Below are positions 40,216-52,010 of a DNA stretch of 64,000 nt, piece after piece. The notes beneath the pieces were generated by a model. It saw nothing but the letters and a program-made list of their open reading frames with translations, was not told the origin of the DNA and did no database searches. The stretch is from Crambe crambe (Eukaryota; Porifera; Demospongiae; Poecilosclerida; Crambeidae): assembly GCA_963924555.1 (NCBI GenBank), contig OZ004595.1:1550001-1614000 (forward strand). Direction: 5' to 3'. Each line of letters begins with the position of its first letter. Position 1 is the stretch's first letter. The position numbers were made by a program, and so were the translations under genes.

Positions 40216-40442
40216 TGTGAACCTTGAACCATGAAAAAATGCATGCGCGCATTATTAATTTCTCTAATTTTCTTACAGAGACATTACGTCATACTAATTA
40301 TCTAAAAATAATATATTATTTTTGCAGCTGCAGTCACATGATCTCGGCAGAGAAGGCCAAATATCACATAAAGGTAGACTGTTTTTGCAGTGTGTCTTGA
40401 GAACTACCGAAGAAGTAAAGAGGTCTAAAATCAGTAACAGCA
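40216..40442. promoter_or_regulatory. Shared divergent promoter, CTBS and tetraspanin A
   Basis: Only 227 bases separate the divergent start codons of CTBS (ATG at 40215, minus) and tetraspanin A (ATG at 40443, plus). The stretch is AT-rich with GCATGCGCGC at about 40241. Promoter role inferred from layout. Confidence 0.5.
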
Positions 40443-42651
40443 ATGGGTTTCAGTTGTTTGCAGTGTTTCAGGCGTTTCAGCCAAATAGTGCTACTTATCA
40501 TCAATGTCATTGTGGCGGTAAGTTGCACGCATCCTAGCTCTTGTTAAACTAGTGAATGTTATGCATGTAAAAGCCTGGTCTACTTTTGCTCGCTAGCTGG
40601 CTGGGTACAAGCATTTGCTCTTGCACTTGTTCCCACCTTGCAACATAAAGTTAGGATAAAGCCATTTAGCAAGCTAGCTGGGCAGACTTTTTAACAACTG
40701 TACCATGTACCAGTACTCCCTTTCTTTCTTGTTATCATAACAACAGGTGCATTGAATAGTGGTATGGTGTCCACTTTTTTTTTTTCAAGTTCATATGCTT
40801 TGAAGAAAATCTGTAACATAAAATGTTGCTGCTATTCAGGACCCTCTCTCCTTTAGTTTTAAATGCCTTTGCATGCATCTTTTACCGTGTTGCACAATGC
40901 CAGTTTGTGTTACAAGAATAGTAACCAAGCTTAGCATGTTAATTTTCATTGTAGTCTCATTCTTATTCGACAAACAAAATTGCGACAACAAAATATTATA
41001 CTGTAAACCATGTGCAAAATATAAGTAAGCTGTAAACAGAACTATTATTACTCAAATTTGCAGTAGGTAGGTTGAGAATAATGGTCCATTGTCTAGTGCA
41101 GGTACCTGATAGCAATATTGTCTAGCATATGCTGCATTGTCCACTGAGCCTGTATGACTTGTATTGATCTGAGCTGTTCAGCATATGACTGCCATATGAG
41201 TGAACATGGGTAGCTATGTCTCTGTAGACTGATGCTCTCTGAAGACCAAACGTCTATCTCAAAATTAATGTTGTGCTTCGTGGAGTCATAAAGTCTATCA
41301 TAGGTCTCTATAGATGGCTCAATGCTGCCTCCTACTAGAGCTGACAATAAAGTTGGTTCTTTGTACGCTGGAGATGTGATTGCCCACGTAACATGTTCTG
41401 AAGGGTCTCAAACAACTTTCAAGTAGGCCCTACACTTGAGGGGGTGATACCTCACTCTAATGGTGTATCATTCGAGTATGCGCCTATTTTTTTACACCCT
41501 CAAAATACAATGTTATTTATAAGCCGTCAAGAATTTTCATTGATGATTCATAGCCATCATGTGACCTCAGTATAGTTCCAATGATTATAGTACTCTGCCT
41601 TTAACCTTTTTATGGGTTACAGTAACAATGGTATGACCTCTCCATCCTCTTTGTGGTGATTTCATGATTATGGCTTCTTACTGTCCACTGGACTCAGCTG
41701 TACAGATCAGTGGTGATCAGCACCAACCATTAAAAATTGACCAGTCTCTTTAGCACTTGACTGTACATGCTTGATTTCCCTGACATTTATTTCCATTATA
41801 CCATTAGTGTCCAATGATTAAAATTTTTATGTAAACGGACAGAACCATAGTTATATTATGTGATCAATATACAACTGCCACACTTTTTGGCACTTAGCTC
41901 TCCTACATGTAGACTCTGTATCTCTGGCTACATTCACTCTGTAAGCAGTCACAAATGTGATCATGTGGAACATGGCACATGTATTTATCTGGCTCCTTAT
42001 CAGAACTCCATCTAGAGATAAAGTATCTAGGCATGTGCTCTTTTTTTGGCCTATTATTCTATTCTGCAGTGCTCCTCCAGCAGACCTGTTATTCTTTTCA
42101 TAGTAGCCTATTATTCTCAACAAAAATGTCCTGAAAGAGTACATTTAGAACTGTGTGTATGTAATTTTTGCAAACGGTTTTCTTGCTAATCCCCAAAAGG
42201 ATGTTAAAAATAAAATACTCAAGAACACCCAAATGCAGGCAAGGGAGTGAGCTAGCAATGACCGCAGCCTATTATTCTGTTTATTATGCTGCTATTCCAG
42301 TGAATCCCTATTATTCCCATAATTATGCCAGCATATTAGCCCCATGCCTAATAATTATATCAGTGCTGATTACTGTACCACATGTGACTAATTAAGTTCA
42401 AATCAGATCCCAGATCACATTAATCATAATATTTGCTTCATGTGACACATTGATTTCATATCCCCTGAGAACTAGAAGGTACACTCTAAGGTACAGAGGT
42501 GAGTTATTGAACTGATCATCTGTTGCTTTGTACTATTGGAACTATGAGACAATCAGTTTAGTTCCTGTATTGGGTCATGGGATTGCTAGACAGAGACAGC
42601 TTATGTTTGTATTACCTGGCTGATCCTATAGATGAAGATATCCATGTTCCT

Positions 42652-42691
<40 letters not shown>

Positions 42692-44273
42692 ATGTAGTAC
42701 AATTAATTATTCTATGCACCTGTAGTTGTTTTCCTTGTTTACTTTCATTTGAATCAAAACTTTCAATGAAATGAACTAAGTTAAACTCTGAGTAATTAGA
42801 ATCATGATACGTAGTGCTTTTGGGATCACTCTGACTTGAAAATGAAAGTAACATGACAGCAATCAATTGGCGGAGTGTTAATAATTTACTGTTAGTAATT
42901 TTTGGGTACATTGCTAGTCTAGAAGACTGGGTATGTGAGTTCTTTAAGGAGGAAAATAAAATGGTAACTAGGAAGGTCCAGTTCTCCAGTGCACTTTTAA
43001 TGACAGCTTTTGGTTGTCATCCTTAAAGTTTTTTGTTTTTTTTTAACTCTTAGATTCTCGGACTGGCGGTAATGAGTCTTGGTGCATGGGCCAAAGCAAG
43101 TGGCAGACACTACTTTGAAATAGCCGGCGGTGATTCCCAGTTCACTCAAGTGCCTGTGCTGCTGATAATTCTGGGAATCTTTGTGGCATTGGTCGGAATA
43201 GTGGGAGCTGTGGGCGCTCTCTTTGCCAGTACCATATTCGGAAGGATTGTTCTGGGACTGGTGAGTAGTGGGTGGGTGGGGGGATCAAGAAATGATTTGA
43301 TTTGATTAAGGCAAATTTCATCTTATCTTATTACAAAGTATGCAGTTATTCTGACTCTTCTTGTCATCTGTGAGATTGCTGGTGGTATTGCAGCTGGGGT
43401 ATTAAGGAATGACGTAAGTTAGTCAGGGCTGCATTTAGGAGGGAGCATTTACCTCACCCCCCAAACCCCCCCCCCCCCCCCCTTAATTTGAATCCTAAAT
43501 GCAGCCCAGTTAGTTGTATATTATTATTAACAATAAACACTGTTTAATCCTTTAGGTTGACTCGTTATTGAGGGAAAGCATAAACACCACCTTCATGAAC
43601 TACAATAGCACCACCGATGCCAGCATAAGAGATTCATGGGATACCTTCCAAAAGAGTGTCCGTAAACTTTTTTCCATTCTGCAATTTAATTTCCAAAGTC
43701 AGCATGATTACTTTTCTTCCTGTAGTCTATGTGTTGTGGAGTGGAGAGTCCAGCTGACTATCACTACTTTTTTAATAATAACACTGTCCCAGCTTCTTGC
43801 TGTTCTAAAAATTTAAAGACACAGCAATGTGAAGAGACACGACAAGATTATACTGCAAGTGATGAGATCTATCAACTTGTGAGTGTGCATATAATTACAT
43901 GTGGGAGGTACTAGTATACAGGGTCATCCAGTAAATTTGATAAGGTCATACATTAATATTATGCTTATATCAATTCTGGAACAAGGAGATTATAGAAAAT
44001 ATGTGGTATCCTGGCAGCAAATAATTATGGGTTATCACTGTCTATTAGGGTTGTGCTACAAGAGTGAGTAAAGATATCAAAGCTAACCTTGGTGCCATTG
44101 CTGCAGGAGCTATTGTCATTGGACTCATTCAGGTGTGCACTAATTAGAATACAATCAGGTAAAGGGTCGATGTTATTTTGTTGCTATCATAATTAATCAT
44201 GCAGATTGCTGGCATTGTAATGTCTTGCTTTGTTGCTATTGCTAAGAAGGAGAATAAGTATGAGGTTGTTTAA
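40443..44273 (+). CDS. Tetraspanin A, complete
   Basis: Exons: 40443-40517, 43054-43260, 43339-43413, 43556-43657, 43726-43878, 44049-44132, 44205-44273; all phase 0, 254 residues. Tetraspanins organise membrane microdomains with integrins and signalling receptors. Four helices: TM1 spans exons 1-2 (FSQIVLLIINVIVAILGLAV), TM2 is VPVLLIILGIFVALVGIVGA, TM3 spans exons 2-3 (IVLGLYAVILTLLVICEIAG), TM4 spans exons 6-7 (GAIVIGLIQIAGIVMSCFVA). The large extracellular loop has the diagnostic CCG at about residues 156-158 and a PASCC motif, then a further Cys pair. Juxtamembrane Cys in exon 1 (CLQCF) are likely palmitoylated. The exon 4 donor (GTCCGT) is weak; it was chosen because it lines up with the copy at 56806-58374. 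Intron 1 is 2.5 kb and contains the left breakpoint of the segmental duplication. Confidence 0.88.
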
Positions 44274-46211
44274 GTGTTCAAGTCCACATGAGAGAACTAG
44301 CTACGACGTTATTATTAGTAGACATTTATGTAACTTGTTCTTTGTGTGAAATAATTTGTTTTTAAAAATAATTTGCCTCTGATAGTAGAGACAATATTCC
44401 AATACAGTTAAACTTGCTTCGTAATAGGTGAGGTTGGTCTTTTTTTTTCTTTTTTTTCAAAATACACAGCAGAGTGGCCTTTAATTAGACAAGATGTTGG
44501 GTGCTCCATAAAACGTCTGTCCAATATTTAGCTACCATGCATAGATGCTAAAGAATAACATGTTATTTTGATGACAGTGACGTGAATGGTATGTTATAAA
44601 TGCATGTTATATAGCTGTCGGGCCATATTGCAGTTATACTAGAGTATGCAGGGTGTTATACTAGAGAATAGAGTACATGCAGTGGGGGAAGCCTGATGAC
44701 TTTTGCTGCATGAGTGGAATGTTTGCTTGATAGAATTATGGAATTGAGGATGAAGGAGGCAATTGTTCCAACAATTAAATCATATGCTCTGGGTGTATAT
44801 AGAGTGTGGAATATATTCATTGTAGCTTATTTTCATGATAACCATTATTAATTTTGTGCATGAATTAATTAATTTGAGGGCATTGCAGTACTATAGCCTG
44901 GTATTCTGGTATTACTTTCATATGGGATATTATAAATGTGCGCTCTAAAAATGAAAGTGTATTGCATATCTAAGGAATGCTCTCTGTGAACAGTAAGGTA
45001 TAAACTGCATAACAATACTGTTTACAGGGAACATTCCTGTGGTATAAAGTATATATGATGATGCTCAGGTTATCAGTAATTTGTCAGGAGTGTACAACTC
45101 CTAGACTATAAAATAAGTAGGCTGGCAGACAATAGAGCCTCTTTTGTGGTTGATGGTCACATCAGATAGAGAGCATAAAGTGGGAGTAGGCTTGTGGTTT
45201 GTTGAGTTATAACAAATCTTGCACACCTCTTGCACACCTCTTTGAACTAGCTAGACTGACTCCTGGATGGGCGGGGCTTATGTGTCTAGCTAGCTTTAGC
45301 TAGCCTGAGGGCTTTGTAGCCCTGCTAAGTACACTATTAGTTGGATCACATAGCCATGGAGTGAGAGTGAGTTATCTACAGCTTATTCACCAAGTATAAT
45401 AACAATAACAATACTTTGGTCTCAGTTATACATTTTCATCAGAAGTGCATAGCTAATACTGGGATGGGAGAGGCTACACAGGCATAAGAACACACATTCT
45501 GTGAGTTGAAGTTGGGCTAGGAAATGATGAAAAAAGACTTGTACTTTTTGTTTCAATGACAGTGATCTGAGAGAACTCAAGATTGATGACAGGGATCGGT
45601 ACTTTCAGAATGCTGGATACCCTCTTTGGACCTCACTGCTTCCTCATACTCATCCTCATTGATCCAAGCATCCTTCAAATTCCTTTGGATCAGATCACTT
45701 CTTGAGTCACCTGGTGGACGTAACCAGCTTTCAGAATCCTGTTGTCAGTCATCCTTATATTATTTTGGTGCAGTAGCCAACTTTCTGGTAACCTAGCTCA
45801 GTGTTGCTCCCTGCATGATTGGCATTTGGCTGCTCCTCACTGCTGGCTCACTGGTTTCCTTCTTTCATCCAAACACTCATCACCAGGGCTGGACAACTTG
45901 ACTTTCTTTTGGTTGCATGACCATATAATGAGAAGAAGAAGAAGAAAAAGTGTGCTGGAACATGCATCAGCTTGTGTCTATCTGTATGCTTTTCATAGGC
46001 CCACCCTTGCAAGCCGCCCTAAAGTCTAATGTGCCAGTACAGTATAGTTAGAGGTATACAAAATGAATTTATGTTGGTGTGCTATTATAAAAAATCTTAT
46101 AGCTAACTAATTTAACAATGACACCATAATAGTTACAAATCAGCTCAAAATTATACAAGCAAACAGTGCTACAGTTAATATTGTAGTAAAAAAATCATAC
46201 GATCAAGTCTA
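44274..46211. other. Spacer between tetraspanin A and CARD-kinase A
   Basis: 1.9 kb convergent spacer. The last roughly 680 bases (from 45530) match unit 2 (59265 on); the middle does not. No supported gene. A short frame around 45560-45660 (LRELKIDDRDRYFQNAGY in unit 2 numbering near 59305) occurs in both units but has no recognised domain. Confidence 0.5.
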
Positions 46212-49200
46212 TTATAAGCTGATATACTCAATTCGACTCTTGAGATCTGATGCCAGTGGTCTTTCGTCGGGATTTTCACGTAGACATTTCTGAATAACTG
46301 GCTTCAATACATGCTCAGCAGGCACCTTCTCCATTTCTTTATTTCTGTCTTCAGCTGAACCAAGTGTTTGGAGTTGATTGACAATCTGAATAACAATTGC
46401 TCCCAAACAAAATATATCCAGGCTTTTATCGTAACGTGTCACATCAATTAGTGTTGCTTCTGGAGGCAAGTATCCCAATCTGTGACCCATACCTGTGAGA
46501 GACTTGCTTCGGGTATCACTGTTTATGATTCTCGACATGCCAAAGTCGGCCACTTTTGCTAGAGGCATTGGACAAACTGAGGTTTGAGAGAGAAGCACAT
46601 TATCACCACAGAGGTCGCGGTGGACTATATCACAGGAATGTAAGTACTGAAGAGCACATGTTATGTCGAAGCTCAAACTTATCATGGTAGGAATCAAATC
46701 GCCATGAAAAAGATGACAGTCTTTACAAGAAGTTTTCTCTTTGTAGTAATCACGCAAGCTTTGCTCCATCAATTCAGTGACTAACATTGGTTGTTGGGAG
46801 TCAGGGTGGATCTGAGTGGCTAAATGCTGGACTACATTGTGATGCTTGAAGGACTCTAAAAACTTGCATTCTCGCTGAAAATACTTCAATGCATCGGTCT
46901 GAACTCGATCTGCTGTGGGCAAAGACGTCATAATCTCAGTAGCAAGATCAGTAAGTATCTTCACTGCACATGGACGAGATTGATACGTTCCTTTGAAAAC
47001 GAAACCAAACTGTCCCCTTCCAAGCTGGTGCTTTTTAAACACGACTAGATCTCCAATGGATTGTGTATCTTCAGGTTTTATGGTACCTGTGAGAGTTGGG
47101 ACAGAACCATAATTATTGAAATTATGAAGCTGAATGAGTCACTGACTACAGGCTGCATGTTATTTCACAGTCACAGTGAGAGATAGCAAAGCTGGCTAAC
47201 CACATTGACTAATCCTGTTGCTGGGATTGAAAATCAATATAATATTCTTACGTGTGTCCACAGATAGACTGTCACTCAGAGAAATATCATTTGATAGTTG
47301 TTGTTGTGATCCTGCATGAATAGGACGGCGCAATAAAATTATTTTAAAAAAGAGTCAAGGGAAAAAATGGGCTCGACCAGCATTCCCAAATTCTTTAATA
47401 GTATGCACTAATCTCTTCCCTATAGTCCCATTGGAAAATTGAATTAGAGTATAGTAGCTAGTAATATTTACATCAACGGTATATGCAGTGGGAATATTGA
47501 CAGTATTCGCAGTGGGAAACTTTTCCTGAGCAATGCAAAATAGCTTCCTCACCTGATGACAAGTATGTGTAGCTAGCTAGCTACTTACCTTGTGCATAAT
47601 AATCCTTTGATATCAAAGATTCCTATAATAAAGAACATTACCATTAGTAATAATCATCGTAAACCATATGGACTTGTCCTGCACACTTTCAATCCTATAA
47701 AAGGACAGCATAGTTTTCTTACTAGCTCTATACCAGGATATTGGCTATAGCTACAGTCATGTAGCTTTATAGCTAAGTAACCTATACATTAGTGAATGTT
47801 GGTTTATATGAAATAATTAGTGATTTTAGCCTATAATTAGCTATTTCATTTTGTCCTGGAAAGTGCTTCATTTACATGCATGTGTAAAACGTAGATACAT
47901 GTCACTGACTGTGCTTTACAGACCAGTATCAATTGAAGTGCTAGTATTTCACTTGGACTTGGACTTCTTAACAAGATATCATGCATCATTGGTAGCAATC
48001 AAGGAGTTTAATAGTACAAAGTCAGAACAATAAAAGTTCAGGAACCTAGGAATTTGCATGATGAACATGCTCTTTCAAGATAACAAACAGGAAGAATCCA
48101 TTGAATTTCACCCCACACAGCATTTTTGGTTACTACAGCCAGTGATTGGAGATAATCCCTACTCTTTGTTCATTCCACCTGTGGGCAGCTGGCAGCTATT
48201 TAGTACTCCCTACATGTGCATGACTAATAAAATTTCCCTCTTCAGAGGTACACACTGCTTGCCTATAATATTGAATGGGTCTGAAACATGACTCCTTGTG
48301 GAAGTGAATTGGCATGTAGCCTGTAAAAACTCACTACCTACACAATCCATTAAGATCCCTTCTTCTATTTACGATATAGGTTATACCTCAAGACCATTCT
48401 TAGGGTTAAGAGCATCCACTATGTCTTTCAACTTCCTGGGATTCTCCCGACTGATACATCGCATTCCTTCAACTGCATCTGATGAACTGATTCTCTCCTC
48501 CCTCTCGCGTGCTACGCATCCCCTTATGAGGTCTTTCACGTCTTTGCCAAATGGTTGCAGATAGCGGTAAAAAGAATGATTGTAGGCAGTTCCTTGGAAA
48601 TTATCGACTCCAATGAGCATGTGTGCACACATCATCCCGAAAGAATACACGTCAAATTTTGGAGTAATGATGGGAGTATCAAATTCTGGGGGGTTAAAGA
48701 GTTGCTGTACTGGTGATACATATGGCTTATTGATGTGATTCTCCGTTCCATCCATAACTCTTGAAAAATTGAAAGCTGAAATCTTTGCACACAAACTCTT
48801 GCTGAATAGAACATGACGTGGGGAGATGTCGCAGTGGACTATCGGTGGATTTTGCGCATGCAAATAAGCCATTCCTTCAGAAATATCGTGCAAGATGTCT
48901 ATCTTGATGGCAAATGTCAAGTTGGGAAAACTCATAACAGTGTTGAAGTTCATCTCCATCTGCTCAAGAACGACTATCAGAGTTGGCTCATAGTGAGTGC
49001 CAATGAACTGGATGATGTTCCTGTGTTTAAGTGAACTGTGAAAGAAGCAGTTGGTCTTGAAAGCATCAATTCTGTTGTTGTACTCCTTGGCAATGCACTT
49101 GACTCCATTTGCCATGACACCTATGACTCCTCCATATAAACCCCTGCCTATCCTTTCACCAGTCACCCTTATGTCAGCAATGAGAAATTTTTCGAATCCA

Positions 49201-50134
49201 TATAGTAGTCCAGCTTTAGGAGTCTCTGTATCATCTATGTACAGGGGAAGGGAGGAAGGATCGATAAATTAATCAACATGAAAGTTTATTTAGTTAAGTC
49301 AAGCAGGAGTAGCTAACTTTATGTCCAATGAAAGTTTATTTTAAGTTCTTGAGGCACCCCCTCAGAGTTATAGTGATAAAGGGTATACTTGCATGCAGCT
49401 GTCTATAGCTAGGTTAAGCAGGAGTATAATTATTAACCTTTCATTTAGCTCTATTGGTTTAACTGTAGGTAATAGACTGTATTATGCTGTTGAATGGATA
49501 AAGTGAATAGGTACTTAGTTCACACAGTGTGTAAGGCACACAAACTTGTCACAATGTTCACACCGAAATGCATTTCTGCATGACAATTCAGTGCGGTGCT
49601 CTACACACTTTAATTTTACAGTATGTTTGCTTAGCTACTGCATGCAGCATCAATTGGGTCTATCCTTTACACAAACAATTCTTTAACAAAAAAAAACTGC
49701 CTATTTTTTTTTCAATGCTTAGCTAATAGCCCACCATGTAAATTTGCAGAATCTTCAGTAACATCATCATCACTATCAGAATCCAGAGCATCGTACTTCA
49801 CTTGAGGAATCTGCACCTTGTAGTTCGTTTTGTGCTCTTCATCAAATGCCTCAGCTACACCTCTGATTGAATTAATAATCATAGTCGAAATGGAACTATT
49901 ACTTTCTTGTGCAGCTTGCAGAATGCATTCCACAAACAAGACGAAAGTCTCAAAATTTCTTCTTCGCAGTCTAGAAATCAAACGTTTCATTCCATTCTTT
50001 TTGTTAAACTTTGTCTTTTCATTTTCTTTGATGATCTCTTTCTCGATTAAAATGTCAAGCATAGACTGAATTGGAACACTGCGCTGAATTGCGAGTTCCA
50101 ATGTATTGAAAATGAAGTGATGCACTTCAGTCAT
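46212..50134 (-). CDS. CARD-like, pseudokinase, protein kinase protein, copy A
   Basis: Five coding exons in transcript order: 49735-50134, 48387-49234, 47589-47622, 47252-47311, 46212-47086. Every junction keeps phase, giving 738 residues. A 5' UTR intron is predicted (acceptor before 50158, donor after 50269). Residues about 1-85 resemble a CARD (SMLDILIEKEIIKE, MKRLISRLRRRNFETF), followed by an acidic linker (DSDSDDD). Residues about 150-400 form a pseudokinase: glycine loop GRGLYGGV, Lys182, but HCD replaces HRD (266-268), the catalytic-loop Asn is His273, and DFG is AFN (286-288). Residues about 464-738 form a kinase with all key residues: GRGQFGFV, Lys490, HRDLCGDN (Asp605, Asn610), DFG (Asp628). 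By recalled motif it is nearest to IRAK/RIPK/TKL-type kinases. The layout parallels JAK's pseudokinase-kinase order. One transcript is inferred; two genes remain possible. Confidence 0.72.
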
Positions 50135-50268
50135 GATGCTGGGAATGGCTGGTTATTCCTGGAGTAAAGAATAAGAGCAATCAAACTAGCACATTAGGTT
50201 GCTCACAAGCTGCCAAGCACTGAGTTCACAGTAGCTAGCTATACATCCAGCTAGATAGAACAACTTAC

Positions 50269-50333
50269 CGTCTTTTTTCTGAATTTAATTTTCTGCTTTT
50301 TTAATAAATCACACTGCGCGCGCATTCATTAGG
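50269..50333 (-). promoter_or_regulatory. 5' UTR exon and promoter edge of CARD-kinase A
   Basis: A strong donor (GTAAGT on the minus strand, ending at 50268) pairs with the acceptor CTCCAG before 50158, marking a non-coding first exon that starts between about 50269 and 50333. The TIR element begins at 50334, so the original upstream promoter has been displaced by 2.6 kb. Unit 2 keeps the unbroken arrangement (63667-63729). Confidence 0.5.
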
Positions 50334-50689
50334 TATGGTGGCCGAGAAGGGTCACCCGCGACCGCTTCGCAAATATTTACTGCCGCCCGCGGTATCCACA
50401 ATACCGCCAGCGGTACCCCCCGCATACCGCCAGCGGTACCCCCCCGCATACCGCCGGGCCGCGGTTGGTTCCGGCATGCATATACAGATCCGTACCACGT
50501 GTCGCGCGCGATCGCATGAGCTGCAGATCCGGAGACCCTTTACCCAGTCATTGATGTAATATTTTTCACCGAGATACGCCGAGAAATGCATCAAGTCCTT
50601 AAAGCGATTCTGCACCTTACACATAATTATCTCCGTTGCGGTATATTTATTATTATAATGGATGATTCAGACTGGTATGTGGGTACAGC

Positions 50690-51130
50690 AATGAGGTTGG
50701 GGGAAAAATGAAGGGAACAGCAGAGATCACGAGGGTTGGTGAAATGAAAGATGAATAAGTTTGTCCTGTTCCACACACTAACAATCTAGCACAAAAGAGA
50801 ACAGAATATTGACATCATTATAATTATTTTTATTTCACTAGATGATACCTTATCACTGGTTGTACGTTTGCTGTGCTTCCTTCAAACATAATTGTATATT
50901 GAAGAGGTAATGATGAGGTTGGGGGGGATGAAGGGAACAGCAGAGATCACAAGGGTTGGTGAAATGAAAGAATAGATTCATGACTAAAAGTTTGTCCTGT
51001 TCCACACACTAACAATCTAGCACAAAAGAGAACAGAATATTGACATCATCATAATTATTATTTTTATTTTGCTAGATGATACCTTATCACTGGTTGCACG
51101 TTTGCTGTGCTTCTTCAAACATAATTGTAT
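50690..51130. repeat. ~220-base tandem duplication inside TIR element
   Basis: Two copies starting near 50690 and 50911 share ATGAGGTTGGGGG, AGGGAACAGCAGAGATCAC and TTTGCTGTGCTTC. Each includes the 3' end of the captured kinase coding sequence, so the last kinase exon exists in two versions. Confidence 0.8.
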
Positions 51131-52010
51131 TACTTCATGATATATATTGAAGAGGTAAGGGGCCAACTCCCCTCCCCTCTTGTCCACTGCAGTGAGTAGT
51201 GTCTTTGGTGCCCGTACTGCTTCATCAAATAGTTCTACCTACACAATTAAAAAATAATAGCAAAATTAATTTTCCATTTAATATTTTTCTATGGACCCAA
51301 CAAGGGTTCATAATCAAAGAAGTGACTTTTCTTTTGATTATGAACTCCTGGCCATAATTAATGATAACACTCCCAAGTTTGGTTCTTTGATACCAAGGCC
51401 TCTGATGAACTTGGAGATCTTATTGCAATGCAGACCATTAGTTATAACTATTGGCTCTCAAATTATTAAAAATGCTGGCGTGCTCTTTTTAGGGATTTTT
51501 CATAAAAATACAGTGCAGAGGTACAAGGGAAACCTGATATCCACACTACTCACCAGTGTGCGGTCTTCTCTGGTTTCATCATAAGCCTCGGCACCAGTCA
51601 AAGTTTCCAAAGTGACCTGGACAGTATTCATTTTGTGAATGCCAAGCTCTCTCCTCATCAACTTACTACACCATAGGCATAGACATCTGTTTTTGGAGAC
51701 TGGTGGCAGGTGTCCAGCTCTGGGGCACTATACCCCAAAGTCTTTGCGACTGACTTGACAGTGACCAGAGTTCTCCCTGAAATAACTGGTGGCAGCTCGC
51801 GTGCAAAACCAAAATCACCAAGCTTGCCAGAAAAATTTGCATCCAGTAAAATATTGGCCCTTCAATCAGTAAACATTGTAATGTGCCATCCATCAATGGT
51901 ATATACTGCTAACGTTTTCAAGTCACCATGGACTAAGTTGGCTGCATGTAGCCACACCAGCCCCCTGCTAACACCTTTCAATATCTTTGAACGTTGCTGC
52001 CAATTCAATG
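51017..52010 (-). pseudogene. Captured kinase gene fragment, IRAK/receptor-like-kinase type
   Basis: Minus-strand exons inside the TIR element join in phase: about 52010-51914, 51859-51667, 51616-51554, 51238-51017. They encode the C-lobe of a kinase: LNWQQRSKILKGVSRGLVWL, VHGDLKTANILLDANF, KLGDFGFAREL, TLGYSAPELD, TDVYAYGVVTLETLTG, then a C-terminal helix region (YLFNIYHEVIQLCLKK). The catalytic Asp is in HGD and the DFG is intact. I found no clear N-lobe, glycine loop or Lys in 52010-52720, so the fragment is unlikely to be an active kinase by itself. The short introns (43 and 54 bases for two of them) are typical of this genome. It is not a copy of the neighbouring CARD-kinase. Confidence 0.6.

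Noticed and set aside
41093..41347. 84-codon minus-strand frame in tetraspanin A intron 1
   Set aside because: No recognised domain and not in CTBS; CTBS exon 1 ends the gene at 40215. Kept only as a chance frame.
47355..47552. 65-codon minus-strand frame between kinase linker exons of copy A
   Set aside because: Unit 2 has a small deletion in the same place (near 60860) that breaks the frame, while the flanking exons stay open, so it is intron.
47851..48291. Plus-strand frames between the pseudokinase and kinase exons, present in both units
   Set aside because: Conserved only because the whole unit is duplicated; they lie in the 764-base kinase-gene intron and carry no domain.
48387..50134. 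Pseudokinase and kinase annotated as two separate genes
   Set aside because: The donor after 48387 and acceptor at 47622 are both phase 0 and all later joins keep phase, and neither kinase part has its own promoter-like start; one gene is the better model, though not proven.
50335..50624. Open frames in the TIR ends (Ala/Gly/Tyr repeats)
   Set aside because: Products of the CCGCCAGCGGTACC subterminal array; both ends give mirrored peptides.
51017..52010. Captured kinase considered as a third copy of the CARD-kinase
   Set aside because: Its motifs (HGDLKTANILLD, LGDFGFAREL) and exon layout differ from both domains of the CARD-kinase.
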